Below, piece by piece: positions 17,281 to 25,937 of a DNA stretch of 64,000 nucleotides; the first letter of the stretch is position 1, and the number at the start of each line of letters is the position of its first letter. Origin of the DNA: Longimicrobium sp. (GTDB lineage Bacteria > Gemmatimonadota > Gemmatimonadetes > Longimicrobiales > Longimicrobiaceae). Where the stretch lies: assembly GCA_036389795.1 (NCBI GenBank), contig DASVWD010000070.1, positions 42,971-106,970 on the forward strand, written 5' to 3'. Both the position numbers and the translations under genes were made by a program. Below the pieces are notes generated by a model. The model worked only from the letters and a program-made list of their open reading frames with translations, ran no database searches and was not told the DNA's origin.

Positions 17281-18438
17281 TCAGGCCGGGTGCCGGAGCT
17301 CCAGCACCCAGCGGTACGCCTGCACCACGTCGCGGCGGAAGCCGTCGACGCAGCCCCAGAGGTAGACCTGGAAGCGGCGGTACTGCTCCTTCCCCCAGCG
17401 CGCCTCGATCTCCGCGCGGTGGCGGTCCAGGTTCTCGGCCCAGCGGCGGGTGGTGAGCTCGTAGTTGCGGGTGTCGTTGTAGACGCCCATGACCGCGAAG
17501 GGCGAGCGCGCCACCGCGGCCATGTAGTCGTGCAGGCACACGGGCGAGCCGTTGCCGCGGAAGACGTGGCGCTCGAAGAAGGCGGAGACGGCGTACTTCA
17601 CCCGCGTGGCGCTGGCGTCCAGGCACACGCGCCCGCCCGGCTTGAGCAGGCTGGCGTACTTCTGCAGCGTCCGCCCGTAGTCGGGGAGGTGCTCGGTCAC
17701 GCCCAGGTTCACGATGGCGTCGTACTTCTCCCCGGGCTGGTGCGCGAACAGGTGCTCGCGCGCCACGCGGCAGGGGAGCCTCAACCGCTCGATCATGCCG
17801 TTGATGAAGCGCTCCGACGCGCGCGAGATGGTGAGCGAGGTCACCCGGACGCCGCGCCTGCCGGCGAACTCGGTGAACGCCCCCCACCCGCCGCCCACGT
17901 CCAGCACGCGGTCGCCCTCCTTCACGCCGACGGAGTCCAGCGCGAACTGCAGCTTGCGCTCGATCCCGGCCTCCAGCGGCTCGTCGTCATGGGCGAAGAC
18001 GCCCTGCGAGTAGCAGCGGTGGGCGCGGTCCAGGAAGAGGAGGTAGAAGTCGGGGTCTTCGTCGTAGTGGTCGGCGATGAAGGCGGCGTCGCTCCTCACC
18101 TGCCCCCGGAGCAGGGGGCGGACGAACTTCCAGGCCCAGAGCAGCGGATGCCGGTCGCGGAAGAGGTCGCGCAGCGAGAGCACGCGCAGCAGGTCGCCCT
18201 CGACGTCGAGCGCGCCCTTGAGGTACGCCTCGCCCACCAGCAGCCCGTCGAGCGAGCCGAGCGCGGCCACGCCCTCGCGCCCGTGCGCCACGAAGGTGAA
18301 GGCCGGCTCCCCGCCGCCGAACACCTGCCGCAGGCCGCCCGCCTCCACCGCGAACGGCACCGCCCCGCCGTACGCCCCGGCGAACTCCTCGTAGCGCCGG
18401 TGGAGCTTCGCCACCACCCGCCGGTACGCCCTCTCCAT
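17281..18438 (-). CDS. Cyclopropane-fatty-acid synthase-like SAM methyltransferase
   Basis: A 385-residue protein of the Cfa family (SAM-dependent modification of unsaturated phospholipid acyl chains at the membrane). It shows HYDEDPDFYLLFLD (the family's HYD motif), the SAM loop DRVLDVGGGWGAFTEFA, SLTISRASERFI and an NLGVTEHLPDY block. Residues 1 to about 130 match the N-terminal substrate domain. Whether the product is a cyclopropane or a methyl-branched chain cannot be told. ATG at 18438 has AGGAGG 8 bp upstream; the longer open frame runs into a repeat-rich gap. Confidence 0.85.
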   Translation of the reverse strand: MERAYRRVVAKLHRRYEEFAGAYGGAVPFAVEAGGLRQVFGGGEPAFTFVAHGREGVAALGSLDGLLVGEAYLKGALDVEGDLLRVLSLRDLFRDRHPLLWAWKFVRPLLRGQVRSDAAFIADHYDEDPDFYLLFLDRAHRCYSQGVFAHDDEPLEAGIERKLQFALDSVGVKEGDRVLDVGGGWGAFTEFAGRRGVRVTSLTISRASERFINGMIERLRLPCRVAREHLFAHQPGEKYDAIVNLGVTEHLPDYGRTLQKYASLLKPGGRVCLDASATRVKYAVSAFFERHVFRGNGSPVCLHDYMAAVARSPFAVMGVYNDTRNYELTTRRWAENLDRHRAEIEARWGKEQYRRFQVYLWGCVDGFRRDVVQAYRWVLELRHPA

Positions 18439-18734
18439 CGCCAGTTCCTCCTCTTCCCCCGGCCCCGCGGGAACGATGGACGGAAACCCGATACTCCATT
18501 CTCTTTTCGAGGGAATCAGTCTAAAGGCCGGCCGCCAAACTGCAACTGAATTGCAAGGCCAAACTTTGAGTTTGTCTGTGCTCTGGGGGACCGGGCGACG
18601 CGCGCCGTAGGGGCACAAAAAGACGCGGAGAGCACCCGGCGGCAGCTCGTCGGAACCGACGAGCCACGGGCGGTCACGGGATCGTGCCAGGCCGGCATCC
18701 GTGCCGCTGCCGCGCCCAGCCCACCTGCCAGGGT

Positions 18735-18856
18735 GAGAAGATTCTTCGGCCCTGCGGTCATCCGTGCGATGCGGGTTCCGCGCGGCCGGGCCTCAGAATG
18801 ACACCGGGTGCGGACTTTCGCACTTTCGCACTTCGCACTTTCGCACTCACGCACTC
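18735..18856. repeat. Dispersed hairpin element followed by heptamer array
   Basis: 18735-18804 (AGATTCTTCGGCCC to GGCCTCAGAATGACACC) is a diverged copy of the family at 2811-3005. It is followed at 18812-18856 by TTTCGCACTTTCGCACTTCG-type heptamers that run into the stop codon of the minus-strand gene at 18855. The gap 18439-18854 otherwise shows nothing recognisable. Confidence 0.65.
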
Positions 18857-20474
18857 ACCCCTCCGGCTCCACCCACGCCGACCACCGCCCCTGCCACCGG
18901 TCCTCCACCTGGCGCACGGCCTGGGCGACCCAGCCGCCGCCGATGACGGTGCGCAGCAGGATGCGGTTGGCCACGTCGGCGGCGCGGCGGTCGATCTCGC
19001 GCACCAGGAGGGCGCGCTCCTCGGGGCTGGCGCAGTCGGCCAGGCGCACGGCGTTGTCCCAGGCGGCGTCGCGCGCGCGGCGGTAGCTGAAGTCCACCAG
19101 GAACTCGTCGAGCCGGAGGCCCGCCAGGTCCAGCACCTTCAGGAAGGGGCTGTACTTGGCCGCCAGCATGTCCTGCACGGGGTCGATCGACGCCCGGAAG
19201 AGCGCCTCGAACTTCAGCAGGTCGCGCCGGCGCCGCTCGCGCTCGGCGCCCTGGCCCACGCCGGCCGCCAGCAGCGCCAGCGGCAGGTCGTAGTTGAGCC
19301 GGGCGTTCACCGCCAGCGCCAGGTCCTGCACCAGCGTTGTCTTTCCTCCTGTCGCCGCGGAGAAGGCGGCCTTCCAGCACTCGGGGACCTCGGCGGCGCG
19401 CCCGGCCTCGTGCGCCTCCAGCGCGCGGAAGTAGCGGGTGGCGAAGTGCCGGTCCAGCAGCTCCGCCCAGGCGCGGTCCTCGAAGCCGCCGCCGCCGCCG
19501 GCGAGCGCCTCCCGGAAGCGCCGCTCCATGAACAGGTAGGTGCTGGGGTACACGGAGAGCCGGCTGCGGGCCGCGTCGAAGCGCCGCACCGTCTCCTCCA
19601 GCTTCGCGATCAGCTCGTCCAGGCTTCCCACCAGCGGCGGCTCGGGCTCGACGGGCGCGGGCCCCGCCCCGCCGTCGGCGCCGCCGGCCACCGGGAGCAG
19701 CTCCCACCAGGGGACGTGCTCCTCCATCTCCTTGAGCGCCCGGGTGAGCGGGCCGCCGGCCGGGAGCGAGGTGAGGATGAGCCGCGCCAGCACGGCCGAG
19801 GAGTCGTCCAGCCGGCGGCGCACGGCGGCGCGGCCCTCGTCGCTCCCCGCCTCGGCCAGGAGCACGGCGTTGTCCCAGCACGCCTGGCGCGCCTTGCGGA
19901 CGCTGAAGCCGGCGATGTCCTCGTCGATCCGCCCGGCGATGCGGTCCAGCACCCGGAGCGCCGGCGCGTACAGCCCGGCGATGCGGTCCTGCAGCGGGTC
20001 GGTGGCGGCCTGGAGCGCCTCGTTGACCCTGGTGTGGTCGGCCAGGCGGCCCTCGCGCGGGTCGATGGAGACCTGCTCCAGCGCCAGCGGCAGGTCGTGG
20101 TTGATGTGGGCGTTGATCCCCAGCAGCAGGTCCTGCAGCACCAGGGCGTCGCCCGTGGCGCTGGTCTCGAACGAGAAGCGCCACGCCTTGGGGACGTTCT
20201 GGTGGTCGCCCCGGGCAAAGGCGAAGAGCGCCTCGCGGTACAGGTTGGCGAAGGCCACGTCGTAGCGGCGCACCCAGGCGTCGTCGGCGAAGAAGTGGCC
20301 CTCGGAGCTGCGGCGCCGCACGGCCAAGGTGATGTCGAGGTACGCCGAGGCGAACACCGCGCGCCGGTCGCGCCGCTCGCGCAGCCAGTGCTCCAGCACC
20401 ATCAGGCCGTCGACCACGTCGTCGATGGTCTGCCAGGGCTGGTCGAGGAGGGCGATCAGGGCGGACGCGGGCAT
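18855..20474 (-). CDS. DUF5995-like protein, tandemly duplicated
   Basis: A 539-residue protein made of two related halves. Compare LVLQDLLLGINAHINHDLPLA (shown to 20 residues: VLQDLLLGINAHINHDLPLA, about 120) with LVQDLALAVNARLNYDLPLA (about 400), and the matching RKARQACWDNAVLLAE / RRARDAAWDNAVRLAD blocks. Single-copy proteins of this kind are annotated DUF5995; function is unknown. The N-terminus of the first half (about residues 1-60) and a proline-rich linker near 270 (APVEPEPPLV) delimit the repeats. ATG at 20474 has GAAGG upstream; longer open frame upstream is a shadow of the nuclease gene. The duplication is directly visible; the family name is from memory. Confidence 0.75.
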   Translation of the reverse strand: MPASALIALLDQPWQTIDDVVDGLMVLEHWLRERRDRRAVFASAYLDITLAVRRRSSEGHFFADDAWVRRYDVAFANLYREALFAFARGDHQNVPKAWRFSFETSATGDALVLQDLLLGINAHINHDLPLALEQVSIDPREGRLADHTRVNEALQAATDPLQDRIAGLYAPALRVLDRIAGRIDEDIAGFSVRKARQACWDNAVLLAEAGSDEGRAAVRRRLDDSSAVLARLILTSLPAGGPLTRALKEMEEHVPWWELLPVAGGADGGAGPAPVEPEPPLVGSLDELIAKLEETVRRFDAARSRLSVYPSTYLFMERRFREALAGGGGGFEDRAWAELLDRHFATRYFRALEAHEAGRAAEVPECWKAAFSAATGGKTTLVQDLALAVNARLNYDLPLALLAAGVGQGAERERRRRDLLKFEALFRASIDPVQDMLAAKYSPFLKVLDLAGLRLDEFLVDFSYRRARDAAWDNAVRLADCASPEERALLVREIDRRAADVANRILLRTVIGGGWVAQAVRQVEDRWQGRWSAWVEPEG

Positions 20475-20506
20475 GCGGGCCTTCGGGGAAGAGGAGGAGA
20501 CGACGG

Positions 20507-20588
20507 CAGGGGACAGGTTACAGGGGACAGGGGACGGCCGGCAACGGCGGAAGCGGGGTGCTGGCTGTCCCCTGTCCCCTGTTCCCTG
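20507..20588. repeat. GGGGACA heptamer arrays in inverted orientation
   Basis: CAGGGGACAGGTTACAGGGG at the left and CTGTCCCCTGTCCCCTGTTC at the right are 7-bp-period arrays on opposite strands around a 30-bp loop, able to form a hairpin. A second inverted pair with the same units is at 59763-59850. Confidence 0.8.
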
Positions 20589-20593
20589 GCGGT

Positions 20594-21526
20594 TCAGCCC
20601 AGCGCGCGGTTCAGCAGCTCCGCCAGGCGGTAGCCGCCGAGCGCCACGCGCGGCTCGGCGGCGGCCCAGGCGCGGTCGCGGTAGGCGAGCGAGGGGCGCT
20701 CGTTCCGCAGCGTGGTGTAGGCGACGTTCTGCGCGACGCGCACCCCTTCGCGCGACCAGCGCTCGAACTCGCCGGGGTAGAGCCGGCCGTCCATCCGCCG
20801 CGGCGGGTACGCCAGCATCACGCGCCGGGCGATGCTCCCCACGTAGTCGGCCTCGCCGCGGTCGCCGGCGGCCCAGGGGACGGAGAGGCCCACCAGGCCG
20901 TCCCAGTACGAGTGCAGGTTGCTGAACGGGTAGACTCCCTTGAGCAGGAACGAGTTCGCGCCGCGGTCGCCCTCGGGGTCCTGGGCCGTGATGCGCGCGC
21001 TGTTGTGCAGGGGCTGGTGCGCGTCGCCCACCAGGTGCAGCGCCCAGGCCAGGTCCACCGCGCGCAGCGAGTCGGGGCGCGAGGCGTCGGCCAGCCCGGT
21101 GCGGATTCGCTGCAGCTGGTCCAGCAGGAGCCCGGCGCGGGGGAGGTCGTCGCGGTCGACCTTCGAGCCGTCGGGCTTCTGCTCCCAGAAGAAGTTGACG
21201 TAGTGCCAGTCGGAGTGCGCGAAGCGGTAGCCCGGGTGCTCGCGGCCGCGGATCATGTCGGGCCAGTACGCCGCCATCACGAACAGCTCGCGCTGGCGCT
21301 CTTCGGGCGTGCCGACGGCCGGGAGCAGCTCGCGCAGCCCGGCGTTCAGGGGCCCGTTCTCCAGCAGGCGGACGGCCGCGGCGCGCGCCTCGGGCGTCAT
21401 GTTCTCCCAGGCGATGCGCGCGACCACGCGGTGGCCCAGCTCGTCCCAGGCGCGGGCGGGGGCGGCGGAGCCGGCCACGGCCACGAGGGCGGCCAGGGCG
21501 GCGAGGACGGTCTTCGGCTTCGGCAT
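20594..21526 (-). CDS. S1/P1-family nuclease, exported
   Basis: A 310-residue secreted zinc nuclease acting on single-stranded nucleic acid (family knowledge). After the signal peptide (to about residue 26, AAPARA) the mature chain begins WDELGHRVVARIA, the Trp and His being zinc ligands in S1/P1 enzymes. Further ligands lie in RFAHSDWHYVNF and HLVGDAHQPLHNSA, and in NLHSYWDGL. Length and order match. ATG at 21526 begins a normal signal sequence; a 12-codon longer start exists. Likely role: scavenging nucleotides or phosphate from extracellular nucleic acid. Confidence 0.92.
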   Translation of the reverse strand: MPKPKTVLAALAALVAVAGSAAPARAWDELGHRVVARIAWENMTPEARAAAVRLLENGPLNAGLRELLPAVGTPEERQRELFVMAAYWPDMIRGREHPGYRFAHSDWHYVNFFWEQKPDGSKVDRDDLPRAGLLLDQLQRIRTGLADASRPDSLRAVDLAWALHLVGDAHQPLHNSARITAQDPEGDRGANSFLLKGVYPFSNLHSYWDGLVGLSVPWAAGDRGEADYVGSIARRVMLAYPPRRMDGRLYPGEFERWSREGVRVAQNVAYTTLRNERPSLAYRDRAWAAAEPRVALGGYRLAELLNRALG

Positions 21527-21745
21527 TCTGCGGCTTGCGGCACAGGTGAACGTCTGCCCCACGACAGGCGGACAGCTTCGCGCCCGGACCGCCCGGCGTC
21601 AACCGTGCCCGACGCGGCGCACCGCTGGAAACGCGGGAAGGGATGGGATGACGCGCGGGGGAATGCGGGTGAACCCGCGGCTGGAACGGCGGAGAGCCTC
21701 GCAACCGCGCGAGGCTTCAACAACGGCTCGATTCGAGACCATGAA

Positions 21746-21827
21746 AAGCAGGCGCGGTCGGGGCGAACCTGTGCTCGCTGGGGCTCGCGAACCGAGCCCG
21801 CTCCCGACCGCGCAAAAACGCCTGCTT
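21746..21827 (-). terminator. Composite hairpin downstream of the lipoprotein gene
   Basis: The arms GCGCGGTCGGG (about 21752-21762) and CCCGACCGCGC (21803-21813), with an outer pair AAGCAGGCG/CGCCTGCTT, form a strong hairpin; on the minus strand it is followed by TGCTTTT. It lies about 60 bp after the stop of the minus-strand gene at 21886, so it may end that transcript. The gap 21527-21885 shows nothing else. Confidence 0.45.
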
Positions 21828-21885
21828 CAATTGCTTCCAATGTACTCCGAACGCCGGCTGCGTCAATCCGCCGGCGCTCCTCCGC

Positions 21886-22341
21886 TCACCGCACGGTGAC
21901 GGGGGTCTCCAGCACCGTCCCGCTCGGCCAGCCGGTGCCGGGATACAGGTGCCGCACGCGCACGGTGTAGGTGCCCGGCGCCAGGCCGCGCATGCGCGCC
22001 GTGTACCCGAAGTTGCCGATGGAGGCGGCGCAGACCGGAGCGTCGGAGAGGATGCGCACCTCGAGCTCCACCGTCCGCCCGTCGTTGGAGCGGGCGTCGG
22101 CGGTGAGCTTGTGGCACGGGGAGGAGGCGCTCAGGTGAGCGTCGACCACGATCTCCCTCGCCCCACCCGCGGCGGTGACCACCGGCTGGGACCGGTACGG
22201 CCCGGCCTCCTGGCGCCAGTCGAAGCCGAGCTGGAAGGCGCCGCCGTTGTCTTCGGAGCTCAGGGTGGGGACGCTGCTGCCGCTGCTGCTGCCGCACGCG
22301 GTAGCGAGCACGAGGACGGTGGTGAGGGCGAGCTTCTTCAT
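21886..22341 (-). CDS. Hypothetical lipoprotein
   Basis: A 151-residue predicted lipoprotein: signal KKLALTTVLVLATAC with lipobox cysteine about 16, a Ser/Gly linker, and a soluble beta-rich domain ending AGLAPGTYTVRVRHLYPG-like (read as RGLAPGTYTVRVRHLYPG), reminiscent of a fibronectin-like or Ig-like fold. Two more cysteines (SSPCHK and APVCAAS) may pair. ATG at 22341 has GAGGAAGACG before it. No family recognised. Upstream to 22709 (368 bp, on the other side a plus-strand gene) I see no repeat or gene; the divergent promoters must lie there. Confidence 0.75.
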   Translation of the reverse strand: MKKLALTTVLVLATACGSSSGSSVPTLSSEDNGGAFQLGFDWRQEAGPYRSQPVVTAAGGAREIVVDAHLSASSPCHKLTADARSNDGRTVELEVRILSDAPVCAASIGNFGYTARMRGLAPGTYTVRVRHLYPGTGWPSGTVLETPVTVR

Positions 22342-22709
22342 CGTCTTCCTCGTCGCGACGGGTTGCGGGGTCGCGGTGCATACCGCCGGCTCCGCTGCAA
22401 GAACGCGCGCGCGGGCCGGGGCGTGACGACGGGTGACAATATATGCTTCCGCGGCACGAATACGCACTTTGCGGGGGCGCGCCCTCTCCTTTCCGGCGGG
22501 CGAACGTCGCCCAAGCGGACATTGCGCGCCGGACCCGCGCATCCCCCAGCGGCGCCGGACCGCGGCGGCGGCCGGGGTGCGGCCCGGGCGCATTCCCGAA
22601 GCGGTCATTTTCCCGTGTGGACGGGCATCCACGGCCCGTTTACAATGCGCCGCGGGCGCCCATCCCCGGGCGCGCCCCGGCACCCGGGAACCGACCGCCC
22701 CCGCCCCCG

Positions 22710-23996
22710 ATGACGAGAGAGCCCGCCGGCCCCCGCCGCGGCCCCCCCGCACTGGAGTTCTTCGACCGCACCGTCCTGCCCACCGCCGAGCCGGGCGGAG
22801 AGCCGATCCTGCGCGAGGTGGACCCCGCGTGCGCCGTGCCGCTCTTCGAGGTCTATCGCACCGTCCTCCTCTTCGCCGGCCACCCGCCGGGCGAGTCGTG
22901 GCCGCTCACCGAACAGCTCCGGGCGCGCGAAGAGGAGGTGCTGCGGAGCGCGCTGGAGCCCGCGCTGCGCGACCCGCTGGCCGTGATCCTGGGGCAGATC
23001 GCCGACCCCGCGCGCACCGACCCGGGGAAGCTCGCCTGGGCCTGCCTGCACGTGACCGACTGGGCGCTCGCCCACGACGCCCCCGACACCGCCCTCGTCT
23101 TCGCCGAGGCCGCCGCCCTCTGCGCTCCCGCCAGCGGCCGCTGGGCGCTCGTCGCCGGCCGCACGTACAAGACCCACGGCCGCATGCGCGACGCCGTGCT
23201 CTGGCTGCGCCGGGCGCGCATCGTCAGCCGCCGCCAGCACGATTGGGAATCCCTGGTGCTCAGCCTCAACAGCCTGGGGATGGTGTTCTGGCAGCAGGGT
23301 GCGATACCGAAAGCCTGGACCACGCTCCGGCAAGCGCGCCGGGTCGCCAGCCGACACAAGTTACGGACGCTCGAAGGTGAAGCACTCCACAACCTGTTCG
23401 TACTCGCGGTAACCACCGAACAGATGGAGATCGCCGAGGAGTACGCACGCGGTGCGGCCGAACGCTTTTTACCCCACCATCACAGGCTCCCCGCGCTGGC
23501 TTACGACCTCGCCTACTACTGGCTTTCACGAGGATATCCTCGGCGCGCGCTCCCCGTGTTCCAGCGTCTCGTTCCGCACTTTCCGCAGCCTGCCCAGCGC
23601 ATTCAGGTGCTCTCAGCCACCGCGCGCGCAGCGGGTGCGGCGGATGATCGAGTCGCCTTCGAGGGAGCCTGGCAAGATGCCTTCACCTTGCTGGCGTCCT
23701 CTCCGGTCCGAACGACACTCGCGGCTGCACTCCTCGACCTGGGCCTTGGTGCCGCACATCTCGGTGAGTGGCAACGGGCCGAAGATGCCTTCTGCGAGGC
23801 GATTCAAGCGAGCCGTGAATACGGGCAGGCCGATATTCAAGTGCGGGCGGAGGACTATCTGTCCGCAGCCCGCAGCCGCCGGAACGCCGATAACATCATT
23901 CGACCGGCCGCATTAGCCGTGAGTCAGCAACCCGCCGAACAGCTTGCGCAGCGATTCGTCGTCGCGCTCACAGAATTAGCCCGTAAGCAGAGTTGA
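22710..23996 (+). CDS. TPR-like repeat protein
   Basis: A 428-residue, mostly helical protein. Tetratricopeptide-like pairs recur from about residue 130: DTALVFAEAAALCAPASGRW, AVLWLRRARIVSRRQHDWES, SLNSLGMVFWQQGAIPKAWT, EIAEEYARGAAERFL, LLDLGLGAAHLGEWQRAEDA. No catalytic or DNA-binding domain is obvious at either end. Codon use becomes less GC-rich after about position 23250. ATG at 22710 is the first sensible start; the frame upstream is GC-rich and probably non-coding. Its convergent neighbour is the small lipoprotein at 24042-24260. TPR proteins often bind peptides or other proteins; that function here is inference. Confidence 0.7.
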   Translation: MTREPAGPRRGPPALEFFDRTVLPTAEPGGEPILREVDPACAVPLFEVYRTVLLFAGHPPGESWPLTEQLRAREEEVLRSALEPALRDPLAVILGQIADPARTDPGKLAWACLHVTDWALAHDAPDTALVFAEAAALCAPASGRWALVAGRTYKTHGRMRDAVLWLRRARIVSRRQHDWESLVLSLNSLGMVFWQQGAIPKAWTTLRQARRVASRHKLRTLEGEALHNLFVLAVTTEQMEIAEEYARGAAERFLPHHHRLPALAYDLAYYWLSRGYPRRALPVFQRLVPHFPQPAQRIQVLSATARAAGAADDRVAFEGAWQDAFTLLASSPVRTTLAAALLDLGLGAAHLGEWQRAEDAFCEAIQASREYGQADIQVRAEDYLSAARSRRNADNIIRPAALAVSQQPAEQLAQRFVVALTELARKQS

Positions 23997-24041
23997 TCTG
24001 AGATGAGGCGCATTTCCTTCCTCCAGAGTGAACCGCCGTAC

Positions 24042-24260
24042 TCAGCCCCCGCCCATCATGTTGCCGCCGCGGTCTTCGGAAGAGGAACTCGTGCGGCCGG
24101 ACCCCATCATGTTGCCACCGCGCGCCGATGACGAATCCTGCGGGACCTCGTCCGTACGCGCCGAGCCGGGGAGGTCGGTGAAGGCCGGCTCGTCCGGCAC
24201 CGCAGAGGGGGAAGCGCAGGCGGCGAGGGCGGCGAGCAGGAGAAGGACGCACCGTTTCAT
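24042..24260 (-). CDS. Small lipoprotein with repeated GGNMMG motif
   Basis: A 72-residue predicted lipoprotein. Signal KRCVLLLLAALAAC with lipobox LAAC (cysteine about 15), then an acidic linker, then RGGNMMGSG, RTSSSSEDR, RGGNMMGGG at the very C-terminus: the same block occurs twice. GGAG lies 9 bp before the ATG at 24260. No family recognised. Repeated C-terminal motifs in a small exported protein can mark a modified or cleaved peptide, but no modification enzyme is visible nearby. It converges with the TPR gene. Confidence 0.65.
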   Translation of the reverse strand: MKRCVLLLLAALAACASPSAVPDEPAFTDLPGSARTDEVPQDSSSARGGNMMGSGRTSSSSEDRGGNMMGGG

Positions 24261-24352
24261 GGGAAGGGCTCCGCGACAGAGGTTGACCGGCGGGTGAGCC
24301 CTCCATCATGTTCCTCCGGTAAAATGGACGCCCAATCATCAACACGCTGAAA

Positions 24353-25195
24353 ATGACCGCTTCGCGACCACCGGCGCGGCCGCTGCTGGTGCTCCGCTCC
24401 GAGCGCCTGCGCCCGTACGTGGAGCGGCCGGGCCCCTTCGCCGTGGCCGAGCTGCCGGACTGGGAGCGCCTGTTCGCGGCGGTGGAGCGCGCCCCGCCCA
24501 GCGCCGTGGTGCTGGTGGACGCCTGCCCCGGCGGCGGCGAGCCCGACCCGCGCCTGTTCCGCCTGCTGGGGCGCTACCCCTCGGCCACCGTGGTCGCCGC
24601 GCTGGAAATCGTGCCCGGAGCCGTCGGCCACGCGCGCGCGCTCCTGGCCGCCGGCGCCAGCGAGCTGCTGGGGCTGGGCCGCGAGCCGCCCGAGACGGCC
24701 GCGCGGGTCCTGGCCTCCGCGCACGCCCGGCCACTCAAGCGCCGCCTGGAGGCCGCCCTCTCGCGCTTCACCTCGGCCGAGGCCCGCGTGCTCCTGCGCG
24801 CCGCCGCCGAGGTGGCAGCCGACGGAGGGAGCGTCCCCGACCTGGCCGCGCGGCTGGGAGTCTCCGAGCAGACGCTGGGGCGGTGGTGCGAGGCCGCCGC
24901 GCTCCCCGGGCCGCGGCGCCTGCAGGTGTGGATGCGCCTGCTGCTGGCGGCGCTGCTGCTGGAAGACGGCGGCCGGACGCTGCGCGCCGCGGCCGCCGCC
25001 TGCGGCTACGCCACCGACCGCTCGCTGCGCCGGGCGCTGGGCGCGCTGCTGGGCGCCGGCAGCCGCGAGCTGCGCCGCGAGGGCGCCTTCGAGCGCACCG
25101 CCGCCGGCTTCAACGCCGAGCTGCGCAGCCGCCGCGAAGACGTGCGCCGCGCCCCGCCCCGCGCCGCCCGCGCGCGGCCCGACGGCCCCGCCTGA
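24353..25195 (+). CDS. Predicted DNA-binding regulator (AraC-like HTH)
   Basis: A 280-residue protein. Residues 1 to about 120 resemble a degenerate receiver-like alpha/beta domain (SAVVLVDACPGGGEPD) without the phospho-acceptor pattern. From about 145 a helix-turn-helix (VPDLAARLGVSEQTLGRWCE) and a second AraC-like helical unit (LRAAAAACGYATDRSLRRAL) appear. The C-terminus is rich in Arg/Ala/Pro. ATG at 24353. It is divergent from the small lipoprotein, with which it shares a 92-bp promoter region, so it may control that gene. Ligand unknown. Confidence 0.75.
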   Translation: MTASRPPARPLLVLRSERLRPYVERPGPFAVAELPDWERLFAAVERAPPSAVVLVDACPGGGEPDPRLFRLLGRYPSATVVAALEIVPGAVGHARALLAAGASELLGLGREPPETAARVLASAHARPLKRRLEAALSRFTSAEARVLLRAAAEVAADGGSVPDLAARLGVSEQTLGRWCEAAALPGPRRLQVWMRLLLAALLLEDGGRTLRAAAAACGYATDRSLRRALGALLGAGSRELRREGAFERTAAGFNAELRSRREDVRRAPPRAARARPDGPA

Positions 25196-25234
25196 GCCCG
25201 CCGCGACTCACCCCGATCACCATTCCAGAAGCAT

Positions 25235-25372
25235 TCCCACGCAGAGTCGGCAACGGAATCCGAGAGAGTACCGAAAACGTTGCAAATCCTGGATGTTCCG
25301 GAAGAGCCTGCCGGATTCCAGCAGCCGGAATGCCGGACTTTGCCGCCGGAGTCATCCCACGATCCATCCCAC
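25235..25372. repeat. Dispersed repeat, copy 1 (related to 44389-44517)
   Basis: The block CAGAGTCGGCAACGGAATC, then GAGAGAG, then GGATGTTCCGGAAGAGCCTG then CCGGAATGCCGGACT aligns with 44396-44500 (CAGAGTCAGCAATCGAATCA, GAGAGAG, TTGATGTTCCGGAAAGGGTC, AAAATGCCCCACT). It abuts the point where integrase similarity stops, so it may mark the deletion or insertion that broke intI. Confidence 0.65.
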
Positions 25373-25379
25373 TCGCCCC

Positions 25380-25774
25380 CTCCAGCCGCGCCAGGTTGCG
25401 CTCCGAGCCCACCTGCACCAGGCAGACCGCCGATGAGCGCATGGGTGCCATGCAGCCCGGCGAGCACGGCCTTCACCTCCCGGCGCGTGAACACCACCGG
25501 CAGCCTTGCCGGCCGCTTCGCCCGCAGCAGCCCGTCCAGCTCGGGAAGCGGAAGCGCGAGCACGTGCCGGTAGAGGAAGACGAGTGCGTTGAGCGCCTGG
25601 TTCTGCGTGGACGCGGCGACGTCCTGCTTCGTCGCCGGGTGGGCGAGGAACGCGGAGACGTGGGCGGCGCCGAGCTCGGCCGGGTGCCGCTTCCCGTGAT
25701 GGATCACGTAGCGGCGCACCCAGTGGACGTACGCCTGCTCGGCGGACACGGTCCAGCAGCCTGGGTTCCGACAT
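25380..25774 (-). pseudogene. Integron integrase (IntI-type tyrosine recombinase), broken
   Basis: The minus strand encodes the N-terminal SAM-like domain and early catalytic part of an integron integrase: EQAYVHWVRRYVIHHGKRHP, ASTQNQALNALVFLYRHVL, RAKRPARLPVVFTRREVKAV, GTHALIGGL. Homology ends near 25380. The catalytic Arg, HxxR and Tyr region is missing. At the N-terminus, SEPRLLDRVR (ATG 25774) runs straight into the EQAYVHW frame, so about a dozen codons (the usual ALRVRHYS-like stretch) appear deleted with a frame change. It points away from the cassettes, as intI does in integrons. It cannot be active as it stands. Confidence 0.85.
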
Positions 25775-25937
25775 TCGTCTTGATGGGTGCGGTGTAGCGG
25801 CGTAATATCCTGCGGAGGGAGAGGTGATGGCCGTGTAAGTTAGTCCATTTATTCGGATCGCAAGAGCGCTACGCTGCGTATAGCCCGCTGCGTATCTGCG
25901 GATATGCTGCGGGGCGCGGTCTACTATGATGTTAGGC
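25775..25937 (+). other. Candidate attI region of the integron
   Basis: Between the start of intI and the first cassette lies a 163-bp stretch ending in the core site GTTAGGC (25931-25937), where G|TTAGGC would be the crossover. Direct repeats GCTGCGTAT and related GCTACGCTGCGTAT / GCTGCGG words at about 25873-25918 resemble the integrase-binding repeats of attI sites. A cassette promoter (Pc) would be expected here but none is clear. The leader from 25938 to the first gene at 26083 shows nothing else. Confidence 0.65.
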
